From the NCBI RefSeq assembly GCF_024868665.1, contig NC_079910.1, positions 14,384,902-14,448,901 on the forward strand: a stretch of 64,000 nucleotides of DNA, in the 5' to 3' direction. Made by a program: the position numbers and the translations under genes. This DNA comes from Triplophysa rosa (Eukaryota > Chordata > Actinopteri > Cypriniformes > Nemacheilidae). Shown here piece by piece: positions 24,096-37,412 of the stretch (the first letter of the stretch is position 1; every line of letters starts with the position of its first letter). The notes below the pieces were generated by a model. It saw only the letters and a program-made list of their open reading frames with translations. It was not told the DNA's origin and did not search any database.

Positions 24096-27000
24096 ATGGC
24101 AATTCTACAAAAACATGGAAAGAACTCTAGTCCAGATTTGGCCAGCGTTAAAGAAAGCCCCGCAGATAATTTCGCACAGGCTGGATCACAAAAGAAGTGG
24201 GCTGAGTCGAGTCATAACTGGACAAGGTAAGACCACCTTGAGCAAACTTGAACACGTCAGTGTTTTTCAGGTCTACATCATATATCTTGTATGATCAGAA
24301 CGAGACAGTCTATTCGTTTTTTTAGGTGTGTTTTGTACTAAAGTGATGTTTAATATGTCATATGTGAGAACGTGAGCTACTTTGTATTAGGGCATTAAAT
24401 ACGTTAAGTGTGAAATAAATGTTTTCTCTGAAATATCTGTCAGTTGCTTACTATTTTAACCATTTCAACTTTGTGAAACTTTGTGTGTTTGGATCATCAG
24501 CTTGGAAGTCTCTTTTTAGTGAAAAGTTTGAACTAATGCATTACATCTGAAGCCAGTCAAGCTACATACAGAAGATTTCTGCCAATTTGAAATTGAGTTC
24601 ATGCCTTCAGCTCTCACATGGACTTTTTACAAAACTGCTGGATTATGTGGCCATCTGTCTGTTTCCAGGCCAGTAGCAAGAATATGGACCGTGGTTCTGT
24701 TGCTGGGGACGTGCCTGCTGTACTGCGCCCGTGTGGCGATGCCTATCTGTGCAGTGAGCATGGCAGAGCGCTTCAGCTGGTCCAAGAGAGAGACCGGCAT
24801 GGTGCTGGGCAGCTTCTTCTGGGGCTACTGCTTCACTCAGGTCCTTGGAGGCTACGTCAGTGACAGGTCAGAACCAAATGGCTCCGGCTCATCAAACTAA
24901 CGTTGAAACCAGGATGTCATTTGTTACAATAAATACTTCGAATTCTTTGTCAGTAGAGTCAGTATGTCACAAATATGGGTCAGCATTGGTTGAATGAAAG
25001 TCAAATATTTCAGTTATTATTAAAAGTATGCCACAATAATGAATCATTCATTTGGAAAAAAAATGCATAAGGGTTGATACAGTAAAGAAGGCCAACCTAC
25101 ATTATTATTGGGGCGAGTGACTAGTGCATTCATTCATATTTAAATGATGTGTTTTTGTGGTGGGGGTGACTACATTAAGGGTGTGGCTGTGTTTGAAACT
25201 CTGCAGGTGCCACCCATCGAGACCAAAACATTTGTAGAACAATAGGGGGCGGTTTCCCGGACTGGGATTATTTTAAACCAGAACTAGGCCTTGGTTAAAT
25301 TAGGACATTTAAGTTGTTTTTACAAACAAGCATTACAAAAAACATTACTGGTGTACAACAATGGCACTGATGTATTTCATGGTATGTGATACAGCTCTAA
25401 TATTTATTTTAGTCTAAAACTAGTCTTTAAGAGTAAATATTCTTTTATTTTTAAGGTACTATTTTGGTTTATGTAGTGTCCAACAACAAGTTTACATACA
25501 TACAAGGTGTAAAAAAATGCTATTATTTTGTTATAATAGGCAGTTATTCTTACCTTACTTCTTGACTGACTCACAAAGGATTAGTTCGGCAAATCATCCG
25601 TCTAATTCCCTCCTTTCCGCCAGCCTACTCTGATCTGATTGGTCAGATGGTCTAGTCTATAAGGCTCACGAGTCAGAAAGCTCCCAAACCTCATCAAAAC
25701 TATCTTAATTTGCATTGCTAGGATGAACGGATGTCCTAGGCTTGTCAAACGACTAGAGGGTGAGTAATTGTAATTTTTCGGCAGAGTTCCCCTTTAAAGA
25801 ACTTGCGGCAGTACATGATATTTTACATAATATGCAAATGCACAAAAAGATCAAATCTAGTAATTTCACAGAACATTTCAAGTCTGGTGGCCACCAGAGA
25901 GCCACAAACTGCTTGGAAATAGGACTCAACTTGATTAAGAATGTGATGCAAATTAAGTTTGCATACTTGCAGTGAACAGCTTGTCTGCACTTGCACCAGC
26001 GTGCTGCAAGTCTAACATCACTGCAAAGTTCTTAAAACATGCCAAAGTTTGGAAAAAAGCACTATTTCTAATGCTGGAGAAATATATAAACAAAAATTGA
26101 AATCATCCACACTAAATACATGTTATATCATCTAGCCTCACAAGCTTGTTTTTGTTGACTTGTTTTGTGTTCAGGGTGGGAGGAGAAAAAGTGTTGCTGT
26201 TGTCTGCAGCAGCGTGGGGAGCAATGACCGCGTTCACACCCATCCTGGCCCATTTCTGCTCCCAGCCTATCGTCTCCATGACGATTTCTCGCTTCCTTAT
26301 GGGTCTACTGCAGGGTGGGTACCATCAAAGAAACCGCAGCATCACTCAGAAAGACCAGCGGCTTTATACTTTCATGCCATGCTGTGTTGTTTATTTTCTA
26401 AAATCTTATGATTTTAAAGGACATTAATGTTTCAGGCTACTTAGCAAGAAGTCTTTGCAAAACAACACAACGTTCTCAGTGTCTTCCTTAGTTAAAATGC
26501 ACACTGCAGTAAAGCTATACTGTTATTAGAGAAAACTTTGCTTATTGAGCAGAAGATTGCTTCCAGATTGTTGCCAAATTGCAAAACATTCTTGTGAAAA
26601 TATTGAGCCTTGTTTATGAGAAGATGTGATTTGCTGTACTGTAGCATCTACTCCTGCGGTGGTTAACAAAGCCTGTTTACTGCGGAAGTCCAACCACTGT
26701 GATGTTCTGGCTTAATGTTGTTCATAATGCTGTATGTCATTCACCTGCTTTTTTAAATTTCTAACCCTTCCAGGGCTGTTGAGGACTATTTTTGACATGA
26801 CATATTTAGCCAGATTTATTGTCAGTTTATGTATTGTTTTTTGTGTATTTTTTATTGCAGAACTTAGATATACATACATACATACAGTATAATATCAGGG
26901 AAAGAAGTCTTAATATCATTACAGTTGTAAATAATTACAGACAGCGTTCCCACGGGTCATGGAATTTCTGGAATATCATGGAATTTTAAAAGGTCTATTC

Positions 27001-30000
27001 CAGACATTGAAAGTCATGGAATTTTATATATTTTTTGTCTAAGTCATGGAATATCAGGGATTTTTGTTTGTCACTTTATATTTTAGTTTCCATTTGTCAA
27101 AATGTAATTTTTCTATACTGTATTTTTTATTGTGTTGTTTTACACATTTTTGTGTATTGTTATGGTTATCTTCAGCACCATTTAATTCCCTTCCCGCTTG
27201 TCACCTGGCAATCACTTAAGTCAAATCCTGTAGCTCTTAACTAAGGCATAATGCCAGGAAAATGTACATTTCAAGAGCTTTGGCTAAAAAAACGACCACT
27301 TCAAAGCCTGGGTTCATTCATTATAGGTCATGGAAATTCAACTTTTTAGTCAGGGAAAAGTCAGGGAATTTGGCTTAGAGTGGGAACCCTGTACAGAAAT
27401 AACAGAAAAACATCTACTATATCTAATGTTTACATGCACAGAGTATTAAACTATAATATAAAGGAAAAAAAAGAAAAGCACAGAACCAAATTTTTGTCAT
27501 ATCTGTAAATAAATCATCATAGTGACTCAAAAATGTTATACATTTTTTGTCGTAGACAAGTCTTAGGGATGAGATAATTGACTTTCAACAAGAAAAATGT
27601 GAAAATATAAAGGGGATTTAAGCCATTTTTGTTTATGAATAAAGAATTTGGCATATAAAATAACCGAGGAGCTGAGATGTCACGAAAGAGAAAAGAATTT
27701 TGATGTCATTTTCAAAGATCATTTCCTTAAAAAAAAAAGATTTTTCATTTTCTTTTCCCAGAATAGAAGGTGCTACAATCTGGCTTTTTGCAGCAAACGT
27801 CAACTTGTATAATACTTAGTAATAAATGACATAGTCACGTCCAGAGCCTGCGACCAATCAGAATAAACAGCTGAATGTGCTAGTCAGAAGTTATTCGTCA
27901 TTTACGAGCGAGGGATCGTACCATCTGGGATCGTCTGTTCTCGAATGGCGATTCAATTAACGAGGCTGTTTATCATTTCTTGTTTTTGTTGCTCATCAGG
28001 CGTGCATTACCCGTCTCTGGCCAGCCTGTGTTCTCAGAAGGTGGTTGAGAGTGAGAGGGGCTTTCTCATGAGCACCGTAGGAAGCGGCTCGTACCTGGGG
28101 TCAGTGACTGATCTCTGAATGTATTTACAGTACTTGTGGAAATGTAACGGATGTTTCAGGATGACTGTATGTGTTCAGGACTCTGGTGATAGGAGGCATT
28201 GGCTCTCTCATGCTGGATCTGTATGGCTGGGAGAGTGTGTTCTACGTCTCCGGGCTTCTTTCTGTGTTGTGGGCCTACTTTATGTGGAAGTATCTCCTCA
28301 AAGGAGAAGGTAGGTAACCAAACATGGAAATAAACAGCTGGAAAAAAATTAAGAGACCATTCCAGATTTTCATTGAATCAGGATTTCTAGATATATCGTG
28401 GCCATTCAAGTCCAGTGTCTGTCAACCTTAAGGGGTGACATGAAGTCATCAAACAGCAATGTGAACGTCTGACAGCATGACAATACACATGAAAACTGTG
28501 ATCATTTTTGAACTTTTCCTAAATACGTGTACAATAATACTGTTGTATTGCTTAAAAGTGAATCTGAAAAAATTGCCCCCCATTCACTTCCATTCTACCG
28601 CTTGTAAGAAAAATGATACGTGGTATTATAACTCCGACTGCATTATTCTTCAAGAAGAATGTCATATTCAGTCAGGATGCTTGAGGGAGAGTAAAACATG
28701 GGGACATTTTGTTTCGCCTTTGAAATATCCCTTTGTCGACTGTGGCAGTGCTGAGAGTTTATTCTGTTTATAAAGCAGGTGTAAGATGACTGGCTGTATT
28801 TGTGTTTGTCAGGTCCTATCATCACACTGGAGTCTCTGGGCAGCGCCGGGACACAGTCCAAACTGTCCAAGAGAAACTGGCTGCGACTTTTCAGACAACC
28901 AGCTGTGTGGTGAGATTAAAAACAGAACACTGTGTGTGAACGCTGAACAAAGGGTCTTTACTGAGCTCTCATAAAGGCCTGATTCACATCCGCTTCATGT
29001 CTGTCTATATATAGAGCATTCAGTAACGCAGTAACACGGGACTCTATCCAGTCAGCCAAATGAGTTTTTTAAGGTTCTGGTACAGTTAGTGTGCACACGA
29101 TCCTTCCCCCCAACTCTTAGGATTAATTCAAGATTTTAGGTTTTGATTCATGTGAATGTATTGAGTGTTTTTTAGTTATTGTAACTGTCTTTTAGGGTTC
29201 TCGCATTTTTGTCAGCTTTTTGATTATTTATTATTTATTGTATATTTAGTTTAAAATTGTTCTTATTCATTCATAAATCAGCATGCATGGAAATCTATAT
29301 TATTTACATGTGACGTGTGTTGTTTGTGTATTTTCAGTGCCGTGATTATTACTCACTTGTGCACTGCTAGCACCTTCTTCACACTGCTGTCATGGCTGCC
29401 AACATTTTTCAAGGACACCTTTCCTGACGCCAAGGTAAACTGCACTCTTTCAGACAAAGGTGATGATCCGTGTTGTAACCAAAGAACATCAATGTTTATT
29501 ACATGGCTCTCTGAATATTCTGTTCCGGTCAAATATGGCATTCCACATTTAGACTGTATGTACATTTTAAGGTCTGTGACAGTGTTTCTGACAGCCGGTT
29601 TCTACACTGTGATTGTTCCATGTGTCTTATAGCAATCGCATTATGAAATCAGTATTTTATATTCATGCAAGTACCCATGTAATAGGCAGGATAATGTGTA
29701 TTTAGGACGGACATTATTCTGAAATAAACTATTTATACAAAAAAACAACACCTGAGGTCAGCCTGAGTTTATGATTGTTCATTATTCCACAGATACACCG
29801 AGACTTGTTTTTATGTGATAATGATAAGGTTGTTGTTTTAGCTAAAGTCCAGCAGGGGGCGCCACACCACTGCACAATTCAGGACGATTCTGAAAGACAA
29901 AAATTGCTTGTCAAAATGCTTTGGTCACAAGATTTACGTGTTGTTTATTGTGTGTTTAATTCTGTGTCTGCATGTGATGTGTGTGTTTCCCAGGGTTGGG

Positions 30001-32359
30001 TGTTTAACGTAGTCCCATGGTTTGTGGCCATCCCTTCTTCCCTGTTTAGCGGCTGCCTCGCAGACCATCTAATCAGTCAGGGTATGAAAACACATTTACC
30101 TCACAAACCACCATCTCTCATTAACACATAGAACTGTTGCAGTTTCCCGACATTTTCATGTCCTTAAAGATAACAGAAAGACATTTGTTATTGTCTGCCG
30201 CTGTGCTCTGTAGTCGATGTTTTGTCATGACTTCTCTTCTGTTTACGTTAACCGTCTGTTTGAGTTTTAAGGTGTCGTAAATGTCAGGTTTGCACGACTG
30301 CAATTGTCTTGTAAAACTGTAAAATGTTGCTCAGCTGGTCCACTCAATCTCTCTTCTGTTGTTCTCTTAAAGGTTTTGATACAGCATCAGTGAGAAAACT
30401 GATGCAGGTAAGCTGAAATATCAACATTGTTCATGTATTTTTTGCTTGAAGAAAAGTCTGAGACTGGTTTCCTTTACACAGTTACAGTGTAGTTTAACCG
30501 TTCTTAGAGCAATTTGCATAAATTTGTTCTGAAGTAAATAACAATATTGCTATAAAAAGCTTTTCATTGTGGTCAGCATACATGTCCTTTGATATCTCCT
30601 CCCTTTTGAAACCTGTTTAGTTTTAACATTTGGGTGGGGGGTCCACTAAACTACATCTTGCAAAAATGTATATTAACGTTATCTCCTGTTTTTAGTTTTT
30701 CTCTATGGGTGTGTCTGGTGTGTTTACACTGTTTCTATGTGGGACCACTACATTCCCTGCAGCTGTGGCGTTTGTGTCAGTTACTATGGGCCTCACCACA
30801 TTCAGCCACAGGTAATGTGTAAAATGTCCAGCTCATCCACCTGAAGGGTGTTTGGCATGCGTTTCATTTACAGTCATTCTCTTTTTATCTCTCTCACTCT
30901 ATAGTGGCGTTTCAGTGAATGTTCAAGATCTTGCTCCATCCTGTGCTGGGGCTCTGTTTGGTTTGTATTGATCTCTCCGTTTTAACTAAAACTGACTGCA
31001 TGCTTGGTGAACACAGATTTATTGTAACACCATACAATAATATATGGATTGTGTTGTAAGTGCTACACACTGTTGCTTGAATGTATATTATGTATACATT
31101 GTCTGTTTCATTTCAGTTTAGTGTCATTTAGTTTTTTTATTTAATTTTTTTGTTTTATTTATAGGAGTAATGAATACATGTGGGGCATTTACAGGTGAGA
31201 TCTTACCAAATTTATTTAAAAATATAAAAATCACCTGCTTGTCTTAAAATAATAATAAGTGTGAGAGATTTTGGAATGGAGTAATTTGCCCAAAAATGAA
31301 AATTCTCTAAAAACTGAATGAACCTCATGCAGTTCTATATTTATTTGAGCAGAAACAAATGATTTTATATTAAAATGTCATTGTTGTCCTCTCATATGTT
31401 GAAGCTTCAAAAAGCACATCCAACCATCGTAAAAGCATAGACATTTGATGTTTGTGAAAGAAAACCGTTAAAGGTCCTGTGTTTGAAATTTAGCGGCATC
31501 TAGCGGTGAGGTTGCGAATTGCAACCAACGGCTCACTCCACCGCTTACCCCTCCCTTTTGAAGCACTACGGTGGCTGACACAGAACTAAGATGTCGTCAT
31601 GTTGTCGCTTCTTTGCCGAAGGAGATAACATTTGCGAAACGCGCCCTGTAGAGCAGTTTGTCCTTTTAGGGCTACTGTAGAAACAACATGGTGAATTCCA
31701 TGTAACACGCGATGCGACACGACAAGAGACAATAGAACGCATTAGAACCCATTAGAACCCATTATAATTTAAAATTTTGTAGATATGGGGTAAAGTGACC
31801 CGCGGTGTATGTAGATAGAAATAGCTCATTCTAAAGTAATAAAAACATAACGCTTCATTATGTAAGGTCTTTTTACACTTCTGAAGACAGTTATGTATAT
31901 TATATTGCAATTCTGTCAATAGATCCTTCACAATATTACACACAACACCTATTTTGAGCTTATTTTGCAACATTAAAACAAATTCAATGTCTAATTTCAA
32001 ATATGGCGACATGTCAGTCACTTCAATCACTGTTCTTGTGACTAGTTTTCTAGTTCATCACGAGACGCACAAGAACCACTAAGATTCTGAGTTATCGTCG
32101 TGTCTCCAAATTAGAGCTGGATGAACTATTTGCTGTTTGTTAACACTTTTGATAACAGACTGTGTTTTCTGTTGTTGTAGGGGTCATCATGGTATATTTC
32201 TCGGGGTATCTGATCGAGGCCACCGGTTCCTGGGCATCAGTTTTTGGCCTCATCACTGTTGTTAACCTCCTGGGTTTAGGAATGTTTTTAACCTTTGCGG
32301 AAGCTCGCAGAGTGGACATAGATATAGCAAAGGGCCGTCACCACAACATTCACATCTGA
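24096..32359 (+). CDS. slc17a9: SLC17A9 vesicular nucleotide transporter (VNUT), complete coding region in 13 exons
   Basis: Exons: 24096-24226, 24669-24866, 26175-26314, 28000-28099, 28179-28309, 28813-28909, 29338-29434, 29994-30081, 30373-30407, 30696-30811, 30905-30960, 31165-31194 and 32181-32359. All junctions are GT/AG, phases agree, and the product is 465 aa. SLC17A9 loads ATP and other nucleotides into secretory vesicles and lysosomes, driven by membrane potential with chloride dependence. It is a 12-helix major-facilitator protein. TM1 is near 49-69 with an Arg at 65; the MFS loop motif GGYVSDR is at 104-110 followed by GGEK; Arg149 lies in SRFLMGLLQG; the block VSVNVQDLAPSCAGALFG is in the C-terminal half. 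The N-terminal tail (~45 polar residues) is longer than in human. Two teleost paralogues exist; I do not assign a or b. Confidence 0.97.
24867..26174 (+). other. slc17a9 intron 2, with repeat fragments
   Basis: It contains a truncated fish repeat near 25250-25430 (GGTTTCCCGGACTGGGATTA; GGACATTTAAGTTGTTTTTA) and an old unit at 25575-25797 with GGATTAGTTCGGCAAATCAT at one side and GGCAGAGTTCCCCTTTAAAG at the other. No exon is missing here because phases join across it. Confidence 0.5.
26942..27391. mobile_element. DNA transposon with CAGCGTTCCCAC / GTGGGAACCCTG termini in slc17a9 intron 3
   Basis: The termini pair at 11 of 12 positions. The short flank TACAGA occurs on both sides (26936-26941 and 27392-27397). 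The body repeats the GTCATGGAAT word, typical of this abundant fish element. Length is 450 bp and it has no coding capacity. Confidence 0.75.
28500..28735. mobile_element. MITE, type 3 core, in slc17a9 intron 5
   Basis: It shares TGGTATTATAACTCCGACTG, CATTATTCTTCAAGAAGAA and GAGGG.GAGTAAAACATGGG with a unit at 59371-59494 and ends in a degraded AATATCCCTTT. The left end is poorly preserved. Confidence 0.65.
31270..31430. repeat. Degenerate MITE fragment in slc17a9 intron 12
   Basis: It contains TTTGCCCAAAAATGAAAATT followed by sequence not matching the other cores, consistent with an old TTAAAGGGATAGTTCACC family member. Confidence 0.4.
31468..31935. mobile_element. Fish interspersed repeat (AAAGGTCCTGTGTTTGAAAT start)
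   Basis: The block AAAGGTCCTGTG, the CATCTAGCGGTGAGGTTGCG word and the tail AGTTATGTATATTATATTGC form a unit that I recognise as a common cyprinid repeat. The right end near AAGGATCTATTG (minus strand) loosely mirrors the left end. Class is uncertain. Confidence 0.5.
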
Positions 32360-33290
32360 CAGCCAAGAGGACAGAGGAAAAGCTTCAGACACCACAAAGT
32401 ACCATTTTATGGATCTACTAGAGAGGAAAAATAGAAAGGCCGTAATAGTGACCAATTTACAGAGTGACAACTCAAACGTTACTGATTGATTCAGAAGATA
32501 TGCCTTTGTTGTTCTTCGCTCGGTTTGTTAAGAGAGGGCAATATTTAGAGTTCAGAAGTTTCACTGGGGCCACAGTATGAAGAATAGTGTTAAATATAAA
32601 TATCTGTTATGCTACTTTCCTTTGTGGATTTTGCCCTTTGTAGCACAAGTGCTTGGTAATGGTAGCAGTTGTTTTGTCATCACTGTGACCGAAGCAGTTA
32701 GCCATGTATCCATTTCTTTTGCTTAAAGGCGGGGTGTCCGATTTCTGTCTACTTTCTGTTAACGGGTACTGATTTTTTATGACCATGCATGGCATTTTTA
32801 CCTCAATCATGGATTTTTAGCGGTGCCATACATCTCTGTTATTCCTTCTTTGGTCAGTGATTTCCTTTCACAGGGATCGTGTGAAGGTTTTGTGTTTCTG
32901 CTTTCCATTTGTTACAGCAGAGAGAGTCTGTCCCAGCCTTAAAGAACGTTACTGATATTAGAAGTCTAGAGAGACGAACATCTGAAAGTTGGAGATGTTA
33001 ACTAAATGTGAACATGTTCTGTTTGTAAGAGCACTCTGCTGTTGGGATCCAGTTTTGATGGGTTGTTGTCCATCTTTTATTTAATTGTTAGGGACCTTTC
33101 CTCAGAGCATCAGTTGTGTGGACCAAGAAGTTGACAAGGAAAGTACAATGAATGTATTATGGTTCTAAGCTTTATTATGTAGAGACAGTTACTGACCGTT
33201 ATATTTCATGCGATTGATTTGACTCCAAACTATACATTATATATGATGCACCTGTAGGCTAAATATTATATATCATAACCATAAATTAAA
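32360..33290 (+). other. slc17a9: slc17a9 3' UTR (probable)
   Basis: Repeat-poor sequence follows the stop codon; ATTAAA at 33285-33290 is the best polyadenylation signal seen. The end is inferred. Confidence 0.45.
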
Positions 33291-34716
33291 GCTGTTGTTG
33301 AGCTGTAGTAAACTGAAACAGCGACAACGTTATTTATGCAAAGGACTTCTTGCTGTAAGACTGTAGGATTTATATCAAATATTTGCTTTTAAGTCTTCAG
33401 AGAATGACTGGAATCTAATCTCTGCCCAATGTGTTTCAAATGTAAAATGTATGAGAAGTTATTTTATATCGAATTTTATTTTAATTTAAACTATACTAAG
33501 TGGGGTAGGTCACCCATTTTAAAATAGACGGCACAGTACAATCAGCCAGATCCTTAATACGTTGAGTAAATGAAAATGTTACTTGCATTACAGATTTGAA
33601 GGAAAAGCAAGGCCTGGCGATGTTTTTCTTCAGACTTAACTATGCTTCATCTCACAGTGTGCATTAAAACATGAATCCTGTGTTACTGCAGGTCTGTTGC
33701 GAGGAAAGATCATGGTGGATTTTGCAAAGAAACAGGCCAAACTTGAATGATTAATATTACACGGTTTTTCACAAAGGGACTCAATTTTCTCCAGTAGCCT
33801 ACATAAAATGTTCACAAAGGCACTTTGTGACTAAACACGTATCTGGTTTTAAACTATGTAAAATATAATAACATACAGGTAAATGAGATTTCATATTTAT
33901 TTATTGATTTATATTTGATTTAGTTACGTTGGAAATGCTTATATGATTGTTGCTTTTTTAAATTGATGTTTAAGCAGTTTTTCTTTAATGTATTTGTTTA
34001 TCGTCTATCACTCTGTTGCTATTATGCGGGTAAGGTCATCACACCCATCATCACAGATAACAATAACTTGTATTAGTATAGCATTCAAAGCATTTTAAAT
34101 ATTACGCTGGCATCAATCATTGCACATCCTGCAACAAAAGACTAGGAAATAGATGACAGTCTAAAAGTTAATGTCACGTCATACCATTATGTGAAGGTTT
34201 TACACGAAACTGAAACAATCTGTATTGTAATCTTGTTTTAGGGACAAATGAAGTGTAAAACAATGAAATGAAAATGCAGTATTTCTCATGTATTTTTAAG
34301 CATATTTTTCTGAAATATAAATATATATTTTATCAAGTGAAATGTTTTCTACTTTTATTTTATGCTTCCAGCAAAGACACACCACACAGAGGCAGTAGAG
34401 TCCGGGTAATAGTACACCGGGGTTTACAGTCGCCTAATTGTGGTTGGCACAAACATTTTAATGCTGATAAAAGCTTGTGTGTAATGGAAAGTGCATGGGT
34501 GGACATATGTGTGCTTTTAACTGCACGCTAGACTTCATGTCTAGCACTTCCTCTCTGTGACATCAATGCTTTAGTTTCAATTCGAAGTTTGGATTACTAT
34601 ATATGACTCGGATCTCCAGATCCACATCCTCTGCAGGGTCACAGACGGGCTCAAGCCTATCCCAGCATCTCAAGCCTCACATTATAGACTCAATAATGCA
34701 CTTTATACATATTGCC
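33291..34716. other. Intergenic, no gene seen
   Basis: AT-rich DNA. The part near 34615-34680 (CAGGGTCACAGACGGGCTCA, AGCCTATCCCAGCAT) resembles a common fish repeat fragment. Confidence 0.45.
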
Positions 34717-35091
34717 TCAACTAGTCATTGACACTGTTGTTGTAATTCCAGAGCTAGATGAGCATGGATGGCCATGCAGGCCTTTCTCTGCTCTGTTGCT
34801 GGGTGTATGGGGTGGCACCATATGGCAGGTCGCTGCGTGCCATGCTGGTGAGTTGGCAATATCTGCGTGTGCCAGGCATCCGTCACCCCTCTCACGGGAC
34901 TCACCCAGGTTACCATAGAGACAGATGGCAATGTCGGTTTCCGTGGCGGTACGAATGGGGGTGAGATCAGGGGCCTGGGGCAAAGTGGCCGACATTATGT
35001 CACACTCGAAATTGAGGGGTACTCCGTGCAGTTCCGTGTAATGAAGACGACTTGCTGGTGTTATTTGTATTATGATCATTCCGATTGCTGA
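34717..35091. other. GC-rich island open on both strands, unidentified
   Basis: The minus strand is open for 120 codons (35079-34717) and the plus strand for 74 (34867-35091). GC content is visibly above the surroundings. I do not recognise either product. The absence of stops in several frames is partly explained by base composition. It may be part of a transposon, a retained exon or a regulatory island. Confidence 0.3.
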
Positions 35092-35285
35092 AGATCATTT
35101 GAGGATTGTCTCAGTGGTTTTGTGTCCATGCAATGGAAGTCAATGGGGTCCAATGTTGTTTGGTTATTAATGTTATTCAAAATATCTTTTTTTGTGTTCT
35201 GCAAAAGAAAAAGTCATACTGGTTTGGAATGACATGAATGTGAGTATGTAAATAAAGACAGAATTTTCATTTTTAGGTGAAGTGA
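35092..35285. mobile_element. MITE 3' half (type 2 core)
   Basis: It has TTTTGTGTCCATGCAATGGA, TTTTTTTGTGTTCTGCAAAA and the end ACAGAATTTTCATTTTTAGG plus TGAAGTGATC, the degraded terminus of the TTAAAGGGATAGTTCACC family. The 5' half is missing. Confidence 0.6.
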
Positions 35286-36016
35286 TCTACTTAAATTATG
35301 AAAATATATACTTTCATCAATGCTCTACCCATTAACATGATCTAATTAAACATAGACCGTGCAGTTTTTTCTGTGTGGATGTCACATTACAGTCACATCA
35401 TGATACTAAAATAATGCAACGCGCATGAATAAAAAAGTAAATGGAAACATCCTGGTATAACATAACTGATACAAAAGAAGTAGAACTTTTTGAACAAAAC
35501 AAACATATTGTGTCTTACTGTAAGTCTTGCAGTATTTTATAGTGCATGCACTTTTACTTTAAATTATACAATAATTCCTGCTTTTTATTTTTCTTAATTG
35601 AAATATTTGTTCTGTTAAATGTCATTTTACTATAAATGTAACGCATTTAATTTTTCACTGTAGCATTTTAACATTCTTTACAAGTACCATTTTTATTACA
35701 GTGAATTTACCAAAAAAACTGTTACTTTTACTAAATAGCCTGCAACACACAACACAATGAGTTAAAAAACATTTGGTTATTCTCATACAGTACACTTGGC
35801 TGCTGGAAACATAAGGTACACACTATTGTTTTTAGCACAGCATCCAAGGTGTTACTTTGTTTCTCAAAGGGTAAATGTGATCTATTCAGTATAAAACACA
35901 TTAACTTGAGAGATATGAAAAATCACCCCCCCCAGGCTTCCTGAATCTGATGCTGTTAACATCCAGACTACTTGAGTGACAGATGACAATATCCAGATTT
36001 CAGGCCTGTACTGATA

Positions 36017-36052
<36 letters not shown>

Positions 36053-36399
36053 TGCAAGCAGACAACAGTTCAGAGCAATCTATACCTTTGTGACCACAAC
36101 AAATGCGGCGCACAAATTTTTACTGAATTAAACGCTCAAAATACGACCAAATTACAGTAAACAAAGCATTGAAGGAATTTAAAGAACGCACTTGCATTTT
36201 TATCCATAGCTTAAAAAGTAATTGCTATCCAATGTTTTAGATAAGATCCTATATCATTGACTTTTAAACACCCTTTTTTTTTTGCTTTGCAATGCATACT
36301 TTTTGGGTTCACATTTAAATAAAAGATATTGGCCCCTGAATGTTTTGGGGATGTTATTAAATTTAACACAGCTGGTTGTGACATGCCATAATATCACAG
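35286..36399. other. Intergenic, no gene seen; (TG)n at 36020-36050
   Basis: AT-rich DNA with one pure TG microsatellite of about 15 units. Confidence 0.6.
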
Positions 36400-36730
36400 C
36401 TTTACATATCTTAAGGATTGTGGCAAAGCACTTAATTAACTCACACGGGATGTGACAGAGGAACAGCCCCCCGTGTGCATTATTGGTCTACGTCGCAACA
36501 GAGCAGTAAAGAGCCTGTCAGAGGACAGCGAGATGCGTCTGAGTGAAATAGTGCCGTTAATTACTAATTAACTTCAAGCTAATGACAATGTCACTGTGTC
36601 GTCGTCTTAACCAATGTCCTCTCCCAATATAATTCCCCCAAACACACACACACACGCACACACAGACCTGGACCTGATCTGCATGCTAATTAATCTAATA
36701 CATGCATGATTTAATCTCTTTTCAAAGGCT
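36400..36730. promoter_or_regulatory. Candidate conserved non-coding element A (homeodomain-site cluster)
   Basis: It is repeat-free and of moderate GC, with TTAATTAA at 36432-36439, GTTAATTACTAATTAAC at 36556-36572, GCTAATGACAATG at 36578-36590 (TAAT plus SOX-like) and GCTAATTAATC near 36685. Such density of TAAT cores is typical of developmental enhancers. Conservation is not testable here. Confidence 0.35.
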
Positions 36731-37119
36731 ATATATTTATATTATTCATATAAAATGATGCAGAAAAATGCATTTTATGGCATATTAATTCTGTGTGTGT
36801 GGCATGATGCGGGTCTGTTGATCTCAGTCCAACAGCAATACACTAGACAATTTGAATAGCAAATTAATAACTAGCAATTATTAAGTAAAATTAATTGAAA
36901 ACAAAAAAATGTGATTCCATGAGAAAGTGTTCCCTACTCTCTCTCTCTCTCTCCTGTTAAAGGCTGAGCCCATGTGGCTATAAACTCTCTCTCCACTAAC
37001 TAAATTACCACTCACTTTGTTTTGCACTCCCTGTGGAGCGGCTCTGGTCTTGCTGATCGCCAATCATTTCCTCTTCTGACACACACACACACACACATAC
37101 AGATATGTTGATTTCTGTC

Positions 37120-37260
37120 AATTAAACTCAGTCAGCTGTTGGATTCCTGGTAAGCATATGGCCAGTTTTACACGCACTGTCCTGTAGCTCTGTGTAGCGA
37201 GGGACACTATTTTAATGGAGCCCTTCGGGACAGGGACCCACACCTGAGCTCATGTCAAGC
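37120..37260. promoter_or_regulatory. Candidate regulatory segment with three E-boxes
   Basis: CAGCTG at 37133-37138, CATATG at 37155-37160 and CACCTG at 37241-37246 lie within 115 bp of repeat-free sequence next to an (AC)n tract. E-boxes are bound by bHLH factors. Confidence 0.25.
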
Positions 37261-37412
37261 TATGGTAGTGTTAGTGAAGCAACAATGTAAGATGATATTC
37301 AATTGCGAGAACTTACAACATTATCTCATCGTGAGCAATGACTAGCGCACTGTAATTTAATGAATGAGAACTGATCATTTCCTTAAGAATTAAACTTTTT
37401 TTGCTTTATGTT

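Noticed and set aside
24618..24863. 83-codon frame overlapping slc17a9 exon 2
   Set aside because: It is a shifted-frame shadow of the real transporter exon.
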